Origin: Cenococcum geophilum 1.58
Lineage: Eukaryota > Ascomycota > Dothideomycetes > Gloniales > Gloniaceae
Assembly: GCA_001692895.1 (NCBI GenBank)
Contig: KV748176.1
Span: 4,183,092 to 4,247,091 of the forward strand
Direction: 5' to 3'
Length of the DNA stretch: 64,000 nt
The position numbers were made by a program, and so were the translations under genes. This document shows, in pieces, positions 46,724 through 58,034 of this stretch. The first letter of the stretch is position 1, and each line of letters starts with the position of its first letter. Below the pieces are notes generated by a model that was given only the letters and a program-made list of their open reading frames with translations, had not been told where the DNA came from and did not search any database.

Positions 46724-48836
46724 GAAGGACAATAATGGCGATTAACTGAGAAACGAATCGAAGCGATTGTGATGAAGCTTAAAGAGGAGCGCGGGGAGCG
46801 AAGAGGAGAAATACTAAGCACGGCAGCTGATATGGAAACATAGTGCTGAAGAACGAGCCTGGTTTGTAAACCATGTTGCGCTCAGCCTCCTTGTTCCCCG
46901 GTTTCGACAGGGCTTTGGAGTTGTGGTTAGCTGATCGTCGGTTCTGGTGATGTTCACTGGTTGCGACGTCGTATTCAAGAGATATATAGGCGGCCAAGAC
47001 CTCGGTATTTCCCTACACGAAATGTCACATCTTGTTAGATATTAATACAACAGAATGCAATTCTTTGAAAGGTAGAGCACCTTAGAGGATCAATTTTTGA
47101 AGCGTAAATATGTTTGAGCTGCGTGTAAAAACGTGGTGATCGTTCCTTTTAGCCGTTGGAGGCATGTGAGGTGCAGGAAAGTGGGGGCGATCAGCCTCAG
47201 ACGTTGGGTGGAAGAACCATGGCATGCAGAGACGGGAGGACCTTGCGCTGTCGAGAAAGCTCAAGTTTATGCTGTTTATTCAAGATTTTATTTTATTTCA
47301 GCGGCTTTCCAAAGGAGCAATAGCTCATTTAGTTTTGGTTTTTTTTGTTCCTGACATTATTATTATTAGCAAACTACTCACTCATACCATTCATTGGTTT
47401 TTTTGCTTCTCTGAAGAGAACTGGCCGGCCGGTGATGATAGCTCGGAGCAGCAGTTCGCTACTTTCTTTCTATGCTTAACGATACGATGGCTTCGATTGA
47501 ACAAATTAATTTTCTTCTTCCTGAAGCCAAGAAAGAGCCAAAAAAAATTTGGCTAGGGGAGCATGCCACCAACGAATTTAGCATCTACGTAGTGGATGGC
47601 CATAAACAGACAACCTGACGATCTGGATGGATGCGTCTTCCCGTGCGTGGACTGGGGCAATGTTCTCAATTGGACTAGGAGCCACAATATTAATATATGG
47701 TACTACATACCACTGATTGGTGAACTACACAAGAGCGGAGCACGCAACAGTTTCTTCTCTTGGAAAGCAATCAGTATATCAACCATTTCACGGAGATCCA
47801 GGGTTGCGCGGAGATATGTTTGCTAATGTGATGATGCTAGTGATGCTGAGGCTAGTCACCTTAGAACTTTCCAAGGTTCACAAGAGCCATGATATGCCTT
47901 GGATGTTAGACACGGAATTGCCATGGTAAGATCATTTCACTCTCTGCTATTGCGCATGTGCCCAATTTAAGAGCCACGAAGGGCTTGCGGAGCGGAGAGG
48001 CCCGAGGGTGCACGGTTGTGAGTGGCTCTGCAGGAGCCTCGAGCCGTTTTCCTGGCGAGCGAAGGAACCGCAGCGGCTTGCTAAGTAGGGTGGCGTGGGT
48101 AGTAGGTAAATCTCGAGTTTTAAATTCGTCTATATATATGCTAAGGCATATCGTTACCGTCGTGGGCTGTGCCTCTGTTAAATGCACATTGCATTCGCGT
48201 TTCGTCGTGGAGGCTGATCAAACGCGACCTTCCCTACTGGGCACCTCACGCAAACCCCTTGCATTGTTACTCAAGCCCCCTCTAGATGACTTCCCGCAAA
48301 TCCCATCTCGAGACGCGCTTTTACCCTGGGTGTCCGGTATGACAACGCGCCGCTACGGTTGGTGAGGCACCGATCAATGGCGATCGAGAGCTGTCTTACC
48401 ACGCTACTGCTGACAGCAGCTGAAGCCTAACGCAGCGCTTTGGGGAGATTCCCTCGCTGAGAGGCTCTACCGCACCATGCAACAGGGAGGCCTTGCCCAA
48501 ATATCTATACTATGCGCCTTCAGCCATGCTGGATTGCAATCCAGCTGCCTTCTGTGGTTCGACGACACCACCCCAGCATCTCCACCCCCTGACAAAACCG
48601 ACCAATGTGAAGCCTGAAACAACTGGACTCTGCTCCATCGATGTCTGTATTTGGACCATGCAACCCGCAAATGACCCGGCAGATGCATCTGCGAGTGATT
48701 TGTACATCCAACACCTCCCTTCCCTCAGGATCACTCCTCCAATTTTCTCTCCATGATTTTCACAATGCGATGATATCTCAGCATTCATGCCAATGCTCCG
48801 TCGTTTTCGCCGTGTAGTCATTCCTGATTGCGCAGG
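46724..48836. other. Long intergenic stretch, no gene seen
   Basis: About 2.1 kb between two divergent secreted/membrane protein genes. Several frames of 60-135 codons occur on both strands, but none shows domains, signal peptides or consistent splice context. Confidence 0.4.
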
Positions 48837-50655
48837 ATGGGGCTTGGGATTTTCTTCGTCGTGCTTCTCATATCCGTTCTGCCCTTCGCTATTTCCGCAG
48901 AGAACGAAACAACAACAGGGGAGCCGATTAGCGTTCCTGCTAGTCAGTATTGGTGAGCGAACCTATCCGAGCAACTAGATCGAGGCGTGGCTAACTTTCA
49001 AATCAAGGGATGGAGATGATGGCCCATGGTCTTCTTTTCGAATCGAGCTTGGCACACCGGCGCAACAAATCCGAGTTTTACCTGCCCTAGACCAATCTTC
49101 AACATTGGTTGTCCTACCAGAAGCTTGTGGCGCATCAGACGGGAGCAATTGCTATAGCGACCGGGGCTTCTGGTATGAGAGGAACGCATCCAGCACTTGG
49201 TCGCAAAACGGTTTTTACAACCTTTCGCTCTACCTGGAAAACCGTCTTGGATATAGCGGAGCTGCCTTGTATGGCAATGATACTATTCAGCTGGGATGGA
49301 AAGGGGATGGTCTTCCCTCGGTTACCAATCAAGTCATCGGTGGCATTACTACCAAAGATTTCTACATTGGAATGCTGGCATTGGACCCTCGCCCTATGAA
49401 TTTTTCCAGCTTCAACGATCCGCAACCAAGTCTCATGCAAGGTCTGAGGTCTATGAGCACGCCAATCCCCAGTATTTCTTGGTCTTATACGGCAGGAGCG
49501 TACAATCTTGCACCTAAAATTTTCGGAAGTCTTACACTTGGAGGATATGACTCTACCCGATTTGAGCCAAATAACGTAACCTTCCCATTCGGAGCTGATA
49601 TTTCCCTGGATTTTCAAGTGGCTATCCAAAGTATTACGACAAACATCACGGATAAGCCGCTGCTGAACGCCGGTATTATATCCTACATTGATACCATGAT
49701 TGCTCACATTTGGCTGCCCCTGGATTCCTGTCAGCTATTCGAAGAGGCCTTTGGACTAGTTTGGGATAACGTAACGGAGCTTTACTTGATGAATAGCACA
49801 TTGCACAACTCATTACTGAAGGAAAATCCCGAGGTTATATTCAATGTTGGTCCACAAGTGACAGGAGCATCTGTAGCAATCAAAATGCCATACTGGAACT
49901 TCTATCAAACAGCCACGTCTGCTTATATCGGGAACTCATCGTCACTATACTTCCCATTAAAAAGAGCAGCGGATGACTCGCAGTACGTGTTGGGACGCGC
50001 GTTCATGCAGAGTGCATATCTCTCCGCGAACTATGATCAGAATTACTTCAACTTGTCTCAGGCATTGTATCCGGCTTCCTCCGTCTCGGAGAACATTGTT
50101 CCGATTCTTCCAGAGCTTACCAGAACCAATTCCACGACACCGACATCAACGTCTACCAAGAGCTCTTTTGGTACCGGCGCGATGGTTGGCATTGCTGTCG
50201 GAGCTGCCGCAGTCATCATAATCGTCTGCGTAGCGTTCTTCCTCGTGCACCGCCGCTACAAGAAGCGACGTTCTGATCCCACGTACAAGAGATCTGAGCT
50301 TGAAGGCGAGGATACGCAAATTCTTGGTGGCAGTGCTGGTCCAAAAACCGAACTTGATGGAGACAACGCTAGACATGAAATCGGAGGAGATTCTCATGGC
50401 AATGCTGAATTGCACACCGGTCATGAGCATGTCAAGATTGCCGAAATGGAAGGACAGGTTGCGCCTATTTTCGAGATGCCTGCAGGGGACGTTCAGCTTC
50501 CTGAGCTGGAAGGCCCGGATCAGGTTCAGAAGGCTGAGTTGGAGGGATCGACTCCGAACCAGCCTAACATCGATACGGTCGTTACGCCGCCAACTCCGGA
50601 ACCTGAAGCGCGGCAAGCGCGGCGCACATGGCGAATTTCCAGGAAGGATAGATGA
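48837..50655 (+). CDS. Membrane-anchored aspartic-protease-fold protein (587 aa), first catalytic motif degenerate
   Basis: Exons 48837-48952 and 49008-50655 sum to 1764 nt. A signal peptide is encoded by exon 1 (hydrophobic core, cleavage near A-I-S-A). The pepsin-like part shows G-T-P-x-Q, then L-D-Q-S-S at about residue 66 where active enzymes have D-T/S-G, and I-D-T-M at about residue 266 for the second motif. Several N-x-S/T sites follow. A transmembrane helix spans about 430-453, then a basic stop-transfer (H-R-R-Y-K-K-R-R). The cytoplasmic tail holds five E-[L/M]-[E/D]-G motifs. With the first D-T-G lost, catalysis is doubtful; a receptor or sensor role is inference. Confidence 0.85.
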
Positions 50656-50729
50656 AAATGGCCGCGTTATCTAGATGTACAGAAATCATCAGCCGAAATA
50701 CTTTGCATATTGCCGCTATCCCATGCGCC

Positions 50730-50846
50730 GTCGAGTACACTAAAAGAGGCCCGTGCGCGAACACCGAAATATCAACACGTCCTCCAAGAACACAATTCGG
50801 CTGTGCTCTATGCAATATACCCCTCTGTAAAGAAGTACCTTGCTAG
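50730..50846 (+). pseudogene. Second possible transposase zinc-ribbon tail
   Basis: The frame ending at 50846 contains T-Q-F-G-C-A-L-C-N-I-P-L-C-K, similar in spacing to the tail at 42186-42419 but on the opposite strand, 75 bp beyond the aspartic-protease-like gene. No transposase core is present. It is probably a relic; it could also be chance. Confidence 0.35.
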
Positions 50847-51302
50847 CAGGAACACCTTAACTTAATTACGACACGATAGAGTCAATTATATATAAGTTTG
50901 AGCTTTATTATAATGATTTAGAGCCTTAATTCGTCGATCAAATCCACAGCTTCATTTCGCCAAGACTCGATTCAATATAGAGACTCTGGTTGGTTCGCTT
51001 GCGTGTACGCCTTTCTCAACGGCGCACGGGATATGCCTACATATATCGCATCCACCAGCACACCGACTGGTGCGTACCTTTTAGCGGCCTCAGATAACTC
51101 TCATAACCCCCACCAGAAGGCCCGATTTTATTACACTAGTATCATCAGGTCTGATTCGCGGTAGTATCTGGGCTCTCTGGTCTAGACAACCGAAACGCCA
51201 AACAGTTGAATTCGGTAGCATGACATTCCACCTATCTGGAACCATGGATCAACATACGCGGCACGAACAGGTAGTCATGATAGCTATTGCTATCATCAGG
51301 TT
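50847..51302. other. Intergenic, no gene seen
   Basis: An AT-rich patch at 50870-50940 follows the zinc-ribbon relic. Nothing else is recognised. Confidence 0.4.
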
Positions 51303-51659
51303 CTACTGAGTTGTCTGAGTGGTCTGTATAAGTTGATAGGCAATCTCCTAAGCATTAAAGTCAGTGAAGTAATAACAAAAAATGAAGATAAGACAAACCT
51401 CGGCCCAAACGGCTGATCCTGGAGGGATCTTATCAGGTTCACTATCAACGACTTTGCCATCGAAAATCCAAATGGTCTCTTCTGTGGGCCCAGCTAATTG
51501 GCCAGTTTCGTACAAGTGTATAAGGGCTAAGATATTCTTCTTCTGATATTCCTGTGACTTGTACGAAAGGAACTTTCGCAGTTGGCGGATTCTTGACTCT
51601 GCGCTAATGACAAATGGTTCCGTGCAAACAGGGGAGAACGTAGGTTTTGCAGGCGCCAT
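51303..51659 (-). CDS. Small hypothetical protein (101 aa)
   Basis: Exon 1 is 51659-51399 (87 codons from the ATG), then an intron (51398-51348) with a GTTTGT donor and a CTTAG acceptor. Exon 2 is 51347-51303 and keeps the frame to a TAG. The product is soluble, with an Arg/Lys-rich helix-forming middle and a Gln/Thr-rich end. There is no signal peptide, membrane segment or known domain. The clean splice junction and frame continuity argue that it is real. Confidence 0.6.
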
Positions 51660-52144
51660 AGTGTCTGTTATATCGGCAAAGAGGTTTTACGGCTAATACG
51701 TTGATACGCGGTGATGGAGTTTGTGGGTGATGTGGAGTGTTCGTGGCTACGGTGGGATGAAGAATCTGGTTGTCGCTCAGAGGTATTTGTAAAGTGCAGA
51801 ATTACATAAGCTCGCAAACACTAATGCGTCGGTGACTCCGCAGGCACCATTGTTTACCGTGGGCGCGTCATAGTAATCAACAGGGAACGCGGCTTCCTCG
51901 CTCATATCCATACCAAGCATCATCAAAATATGAGGTTATTTAAATGTATGGGGAATTAATTGTATATAGATTTTCTAGTGTTCTACACGTCAACTATTAC
52001 CTCCGGCGTCTCATTAATCGTAATAGGAAACCCTTCCTCCTTAATAAACTGCTTAATCCATTGCTGTCATACCTTACCGGCGGCTCGATCGCCGACACCA
52101 CGTGAAGGAGCGCTACGGATGTCCCTGAATATAAAAGTGAAAAT
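51660..52144. other. Intergenic, no gene seen
   Basis: This region lies between divergent small genes and contains their upstream sequences. It is AT-rich around 51930-52060. Confidence 0.4.
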
Positions 52145-53072
52145 GTGCGAAAACTTCCATGCTACGAAACCAACACACGTTTCACACACTCAGAACCCTT
52201 TCCGCAGCTAGACGCCCTTGACGAGAAACTCGACATCTTCAACCTAAACCGCGCCCTGCACAAAATCTACACTTACACACCAGATGGGGCTGCGTGCCAA
52301 AGAAGCGCCTCCCGCGCCTCACCCGCATCTCGCTCATTACAACCGCCTCCATTGACCGCAAAGGCAAGGGCAAAGCGACGGCCGCAGACCCGGACACCGA
52401 CGTTACCACAATCCCAGACGACGACGACGACGACGATGACGACGACTACTCCCCCGCCGATCCTAATCTAACACCCGGACCCCCACCCCGCTTCACGCCC
52501 AGCGCGCCGCCCAGGCCCGGCCCCAGCCGCCAACTCGGCACCATCGACTCTCAAGCCTACCGCCGCATCCGCGCCGAGCATCCAGGCGCACGCAGGCTGG
52601 GGAGACCGGTGTCAGTGTCTCTGCCGCGCGCCGCGGGTTCGGGACCGCGGTCTGTGGAGGCCGGGCGAGCGCGCGCTGCATCTGTCGTCGGGACGCCCTC
52701 GCGGGATGCCGCGCCGCGCACCCCGCCCATCGCGGCGCGTACGCGCGGCGGCGTGAAGAGGCGCGCTGAGGCTGAGGCTAAGGCTAAGCTACCATCCGCC
52801 TCTGGCCCCGTGTCTAAGAAGGCGAGAATGGCGAAGGCGGCTCCGGGTGGGGTTGCATGAGAAGAAGAGGTACGCCGACCCGCGCGCAGATCCTCTGCGT
52901 CGCGGGTAGGCTGATTCGGGGATTGGGGAGGTGGATGTTGAGGAGTTGGAGGTTGAGGTCGTGGTGCTTGTGGAATCGAGGAGGCGAGGGGTTAGAGGGC
53001 TGTTGAGGGGTAGTGTTGAGGAGTCGGTGGGGTTGGATTTGGAGGCGCTGACGAGGTGGGTGGAAGAATGAA
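52145..53072 (+). CDS. Hypothetical protein with Asp-rich and Arg/Ala/Pro-rich segments, model uncertain
   Basis: The best-supported part is 52294-52849: a basic start, a run of ten Asp residues, then a Pro/Arg/Ala-rich disordered region ending in a Lys/Arg-rich patch. Upstream, 52198-52280 reads in another frame as a leucine-patterned helix and is probably an earlier exon. Downstream, an intron at about 52850-52910 would join a Glu/Val/Leu-rich helical C-terminus ending at a TGA near 53072, with the phase matching. The overall look, disordered and basic with terminal helices, suggests a nuclear or chromosome-associated protein, but I recognise no family. Confidence 0.5.
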
Positions 53073-53581
53073 GAGGGATGGTCGGTTTAAGGGAAGAAGA
53101 GTATGATTAAGAGAATGGTGGTGGGCTTGAGTGGATTTTGCGGTGATTTCTCTGGACTTTGAAGTCTTCTGATTGGTTTTTGCTTGGTGGTTATGAGGAT
53201 TACAAAGAAATTTATGCAGAGATACCTTTCAGAAGTTATCTCTGCTCAAGGGCCTCAATCATCATGCTACGTAGCCGGCACTCGCAACTAACGTCTGAAA
53301 GGATCGTGAGTGTTTGGGAACTGATATATACCCGAATTGCCCTTTGGAAGTCTGCGCGAAAATATTCGTCATCTAACTAGTGGGTAGCCTTAGGCTGGGT
53401 TAGGCCGCCTCGAGTACGCTAAGATTGCAGTGCAAGCTGCCAGCGCCTTGCCGTCCACCAAAACGCCACTAACCAGCCTAACCGGGGTGTGCTAGCTAAA
53501 GCAGGACGGCTAAATTCGCCCCAATCAAAAATCGCATTTTGCCACATTGCGTATTTTAATTGACTAATCTAATTTGCAAAT

Positions 53582-53682
53582 CAGACACCCCCCCTGCTAG
53601 TATAGTAAGCAAAATAACCTGGTCCCGCTATGTTACTTTAGACGCTTATTTCTTGACATGTACTAGCAGGGGGGGGCGTCTG
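53582..53682. repeat. Inverted repeat with C7/G8 core and 56-bp spacer
   Basis: The arm cagacaccccccctgctagta (first 20 bases from 53582) is inverted at about 53660-53682. Spacer and arms make a 100-bp unit resembling a very small inverted-repeat element or a strong hairpin. Confidence 0.7.
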
Positions 53683-53730
53683 ACCCATTCATGTTATCCC
53701 CTTGTATTTACGCCAATCGCGAAGGTTGTT

Positions 53731-53785
53731 CGAAGCGGGAGTTGAACCCACCAACCGCTTTACAACGAGATGCAAAGAGACCGTT
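53731..53785 (-). other. tRNA-like fragment (T-arm)
   Basis: On the minus strand the sequence reads a convincing T-arm, gtgggTTCAACTcccgc (complement of 53735-53751), with a possible anticodon-arm region about 20 nt upstream. No matching acceptor 5' strand was found, so it is at most a truncated tRNA or a tRNA-derived repeat. Confidence 0.25.
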
Positions 53786-54218
53786 TATCTTAAAGTAGGA
53801 AATTAACTATATACAGGCTTCCTCGGTTTAAATTTACTAGTTACGAATTATGATATTATTACGAGCTCTTGACAGCCAGAATTGTTCGTTCGCAAGCAAC
53901 GCGTAAAGGCATTTCGAGTATTATAAACCTAATATATGCCGAGCAAGTGCCGTTCAGTAGATATCAAAATATCCAACTTGATATTTTCTAGAGCTAGCCG
54001 AAGGCAGAGGTTGGGAAGTGGCCTAGCAATGAAAAACTCACCCGACGCGTCAGTCTCTTGGCCGCATTAACTCGCGAAACCTCCGCGCAGTCACAAGGCG
54101 GCCATCCCGACCTCCGCGCCTCCACCACCATCCTCCAACCTCCAATCTCTCCCACAAGAGAGTCGCCGGACGCACCTCTCACAACCCAGCCGATGGCCTA
54201 CACACCCACCAAGCCACC

Positions 54219-57200
54219 ATGGGAGTCACCGGCCTCTGGACCGTCCTGCAGCCCTGCGCGCGGCCCATCAAGATCGAAACGCTGAACAAGAAACGCCTCG
54301 CGGTCGACGCCTCGATCTGGATCTACCAGTTCCTGAAAGCGGTGCGCGACAAGGAGGGAAACGCGCTGCGCAGCAGCCACATCGTCGGCTTCTTCCGCCG
54401 CATCTGCAAGCTGCTCTTCATCGGCATCAAGCCCGTCTTCGTCTTCGACGGCGGCGCCCCCGCGCTCAAGCGGCAGACCATCAGCGCGCGGAAGTCACGG
54501 AGGGAAGGGCGGAGGGAGGATGCCGTGAGGACGGCGGGCAAGCTGCTCGCGCTGCAGATGCAGCGCGCGGCGGAGCAGGAGGAGCAGCGGAGGAAGGACG
54601 CGGCGCGCCATCCGGTCGAGGTCGAGGAGCCGCTGCCGGAGAATCTGGTCTATGCCGAGGAGATCCAGATGACGCCGCAGGAGCGCGCGCAGAATCGCAA
54701 GTTCAAGAAGACGGATGCGTATCATCTCCCTGAGCTCGATGCGTCGTTGGCGGAGATGGGCGGGCCGAATGATCCTAGGATTATGTCGCTGGAGGAGCTG
54801 GAGCAGTATGCGAGGCAGTTTGACACGGGGGAGGACATCAATGTCTATGACTTCTCGAAGATCGACTTTGATAGCCCGTTCTTCATCAGTCTACCCGCTT
54901 CGGATCGGTACAATATTCTAAATGCAGCCAGGTTAAGGAGTAGGCTTAGGATGGGATACTCGAAGGATCAGCTAGATACGATGTTCCCAGACCGTATGGC
55001 ATTCTCAAGATTCCAGATCGAGCGGGTCCGGGAACGGAATGAGCTCACACAACGCTTGATGAATATCAATGGGATGGCGGATGACGCTATGTTTGGAGTA
55101 AATGGCATCTCAAGAGTTGCGGGAGAGAAGGGCAGGGAGTATGTCTTGGTCAAAAATGACGGTGTGGAAGGTGGTTGGGCTTTGGGAGTGGTGACCAGCA
55201 AGGACGAGGGCCAGAGAAGTAAGCCCATCGATGTAGACAAATTACACGAGCCAATCAATGAAGACGAAGATGATGAGTGGGAGGACGATAATGAATTTGA
55301 AGATGTTCCGATTGAAGGGCTCAATCGACTTCCCAGGCCAAACCCTTTGCAGACTCAGAAGAATGGACCACAGAATGCTCTTACGGACGAACTGGCAAAA
55401 AGGCGACGCGCTTTCTATGAATCCCGTGCACAAGGCACTACGAGGAAACCAAAATCCACAAAACACAAGCCAGTCAATCAGGATTCAGAGTCCCTTTTCC
55501 TAGCAGATGAAGATGATGACGATGATAGTGTATGGGAAAACGTCGATATTCCCGGCCACGATGACCTATTCGAGGATCTAAAAGAGGGTGCATCAGACGA
55601 AGATGAGGAAGAGCTTCGACGTGCAATCGCAATGTCACTTCAACAGGATGAACAAGAGCCGGAGCAATCAGATAGTGAAGATCAGGACGATTATCGAGAA
55701 GTTTTTCAGCAACAGCGTGTTGAAGAGGGTAAGCCATTTGCAAACGGATCTGGACTTGCTATCGCACGTATGGCAAACTCTCGGAGTAACAAAGTTGCTC
55801 CCAAGGGCCCTTTTGCAGCTAGCGACAGCGAAGGAGACGATGTTGATCTACAAGCTGCGTTATTAGAGTCAAGGAAATCGAAGCGGGCGCCTAGGGCCGT
55901 TCATCAAACTCCAAAAGAGATGGAGAAGCCTAGGGTTCAAACTATAGCGCCTACGCAAAAGCCAGTAGCATCTCAAGCTGCAAAAGCATCTGGATTCGAC
56001 GGCCCGTTACCGTTCGAGAAGCTGGACCTGGGTAGCTCTCTTCTTGGCAAGAAGAAGATGCAGAAGCTTGCTGAGGAAAGTGCCGGTGGATTCGAGAAGG
56101 ACGTCGAGGATCTCAAGAAGAAATCAGGCGAGCCGTTACCGCCATGGTTCGCTGGTGATTTACGAAAAGATCTTTCAGCTCAGAAAGAAGAGAGACAAGA
56201 TCGCCAAAGAGACCGAAAAGCCTTAGAAGAAGAGTATCAATTTCAAGAACCACCAAGTCTACGCAAGCAAGAAACTCATGAAGTTATTGACTTAGATGCT
56301 CCCCGGAGCCAGTCGAAAGAGGTGGTCATTATTGATTCATCTGATGATGAAAAAGAGTGTGATACAGAGATGGAGGACGGTTTGGTCGAAGACCCAGAAA
56401 CGCGAGCCAGAGACGTTGCGGATAAAACTACAGCAGAACCACCACCACTACTGCCAGCGACGAAAAAGAGTCCAGCGCTTCAAGCATCATCACCTCCCAA
56501 ACCTGACGCCGCAGATGAATCCGAGGACGAGTCAATCGACTGGTCTGAGAGTGATGGCGAAGCAAAGGTCCAACGCAATGGAAAATCAACAGTTGATAAG
56601 CGAACAGTGGTCGGCCAAAAAGCATCAGCATCAAAATCACCGTCTCCCGAGTTTGAAGATATAACAATAGCGCACGAAACTATAACAACCCCCTTTGCTC
56701 TTCAGCCTGATGAAGACGATGTATCAGCTCCCATCCCCGTCGACATTCCCGACTCAGACTCTGACATCTACTCCGACCCTGACGATGCCGCCCTCTTCGC
56801 CTCACTCGCAGCCGAAGCCTCAGAGCACGCACGCTTCGCCTCTTCCCTAAACCCCTCCTCGACCATCCCCGTTGACTTCGACACCGAGCTCCGCCAGCTG
56901 CGCACGCAGCAAAAGAAAGACCGGCGCGACGCCGACGAAGTAACCCAAACCATGGTCAGCGAATGCCAACAACTCCTCACCCTCTTCGGGCTCCCCTACA
57001 TCACCGCGCCCATGGAAGCGGAAGCGCAATGCGCGGAGCTCGTGCGCCTCGGCCTCGTCGACGGTATCGTGACGGACGACAGCGACACCTTCCTCTTCGG
57101 CGGCACGCGCGTGTACAAAAACATGTTCAACGCCGCCAAATTCGTCGAGTGCTACCTGCTCTCCGACCTCGCCTCCGAGTTCTCGCTGACCCGCGACAAG

Positions 57201-58034
57201 CTCATCGCCATCGCCCAGCTGCTCGGCAGCGACTACACCGCCGGCATCCCGGGCATCGGCCCCGTCACCGCCCTCGAGATGCTCAGCGAATTCGCGTCCC
57301 TCGACGCTTTCCGCGACTGGTGGGCCCGCGTGCAGAGCGGCGCGCTGCCGAAAGACGCCGACAAGGTGAGTCCGTGGCGTCGTCGCTTCCGCCGCGCGAA
57401 CGCCGCGAAGCTGTTCTTGCCGCCGACATTCCCGGACCCCCGCGTCGCGGCCGCGTATACGGCGCCGGATGTCGACCCGGATCCGCAGCCGTTCGTGTGG
57501 GGCGTGCCGGATCTGGATGCGTTGAGGGGGTTCCTCATGCAGAGTATTGGCTGGTCGAGGGAGCGGACGGATGAGGTGCTGGTGCCGGTTATTAGGGATA
57601 TGAATCGCAGGGAGAAGGAGGGCACGCAGAGTAATATCACCAGGTTTTTTGAGGGGGGTGTTGGGGCGGGAGCGTTTGCGCCGAGGATGAGAGAGGGGGG
57701 AAGTGGGAGCGGGAGGGGGAAGCCGGCGGGGAAGAGGTTAGGGAGGGCGTTGGGGAGGTTGAGAGAGAGGGAGGGGGCGAGTGCGGGTGTGGCGGAGGAT
57801 GAGTTGAATGGTAACAATGGCGCTGGGCAGGCTGGGCTAGAAGAGGAAGATTACGGAGCTGATGGAGCGGAGAATTTGGATGGAAGGAGGAAAAGGAAGA
57901 AAGGGAAAATGCCTAGAAGAGCGGCGTCTGCAGCAGCTCCTATTTCAAGTGAGGACGACGACGAAGACGATTTATATACTGAGCCGCCTAAAAAGGCGCA
58001 AAAGAGCGGGAATACAAGAAGTAGGAAAAAGTAA
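54219..58034 (+). CDS. RAD2: RAD2/XPG structure-specific endonuclease (1271 aa)
   Basis: A single-exon gene. The product makes the 3' incision in nucleotide excision repair in the nucleus. The N-nuclease domain occupies residues 1 to about 100, starting M-G-V-T-G-L-W with the D-A-S-I-W-I-Y and F-V-F-D-G-G catalytic blocks. A long acidic spacer of about 800 residues follows, as in XPG/Rad2, which binds TFIIH and replication protein A. The internal nuclease domain starts at about 915 with M-E-A-E-A-Q-C-A-E-L (about 932) and D-D-S-D (about 952), then a helix-hairpin-helix with G-I-P-G-I-G-P. A PCNA-binding box, Q-S-N-I-T-R-F-F, is at residue 1137, and basic nuclear-localisation clusters end the protein. 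The length fits the family. Confidence 0.97.
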   Translation: MGVTGLWTVLQPCARPIKIETLNKKRLAVDASIWIYQFLKAVRDKEGNALRSSHIVGFFRRICKLLFIGIKPVFVFDGGAPALKRQTISARKSRREGRREDAVRTAGKLLALQMQRAAEQEEQRRKDAARHPVEVEEPLPENLVYAEEIQMTPQERAQNRKFKKTDAYHLPELDASLAEMGGPNDPRIMSLEELEQYARQFDTGEDINVYDFSKIDFDSPFFISLPASDRYNILNAARLRSRLRMGYSKDQLDTMFPDRMAFSRFQIERVRERNELTQRLMNINGMADDAMFGVNGISRVAGEKGREYVLVKNDGVEGGWALGVVTSKDEGQRSKPIDVDKLHEPINEDEDDEWEDDNEFEDVPIEGLNRLPRPNPLQTQKNGPQNALTDELAKRRRAFYESRAQGTTRKPKSTKHKPVNQDSESLFLADEDDDDDSVWENVDIPGHDDLFEDLKEGASDEDEEELRRAIAMSLQQDEQEPEQSDSEDQDDYREVFQQQRVEEGKPFANGSGLAIARMANSRSNKVAPKGPFAASDSEGDDVDLQAALLESRKSKRAPRAVHQTPKEMEKPRVQTIAPTQKPVASQAAKASGFDGPLPFEKLDLGSSLLGKKKMQKLAEESAGGFEKDVEDLKKKSGEPLPPWFAGDLRKDLSAQKEERQDRQRDRKALEEEYQFQEPPSLRKQETHEVIDLDAPRSQSKEVVIIDSSDDEKECDTEMEDGLVEDPETRARDVADKTTAEPPPLLPATKKSPALQASSPPKPDAADESEDESIDWSESDGEAKVQRNGKSTVDKRTVVGQKASASKSPSPEFEDITIAHETITTPFALQPDEDDVSAPIPVDIPDSDSDIYSDPDDAALFASLAAEASEHARFASSLNPSSTIPVDFDTELRQLRTQQKKDRRDADEVTQTMVSECQQLLTLFGLPYITAPMEAEAQCAELVRLGLVDGIVTDDSDTFLFGGTRVYKNMFNAAKFVECYLLSDLASEFSLTRDKLIAIAQLLGSDYTAGIPGIGPVTALEMLSEFASLDAFRDWWARVQSGALPKDADKVSPWRRRFRRANAAKLFLPPTFPDPRVAAAYTAPDVDPDPQPFVWGVPDLDALRGFLMQSIGWSRERTDEVLVPVIRDMNRREKEGTQSNITRFFEGGVGAGAFAPRMREGGSGSGRGKPAGKRLGRALGRLREREGASAGVAEDELNGNNGAGQAGLEEEDYGADGAENLDGRRKRKKGKMPRRAASAAAPISSEDDDEDDLYTEPPKKAQKSGNTRSRKK

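Larger units (their letters stand above)
53073..54218. other. Intergenic with an inverted repeat and a tRNA-like fragment
   Basis: No protein gene is supported. The inverted repeat at 53582-53682 and the tRNA-like sequence near 53731-53785 are noted separately. Positions 54000-54218 form the RAD2 leader and promoter region. Confidence 0.4.
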
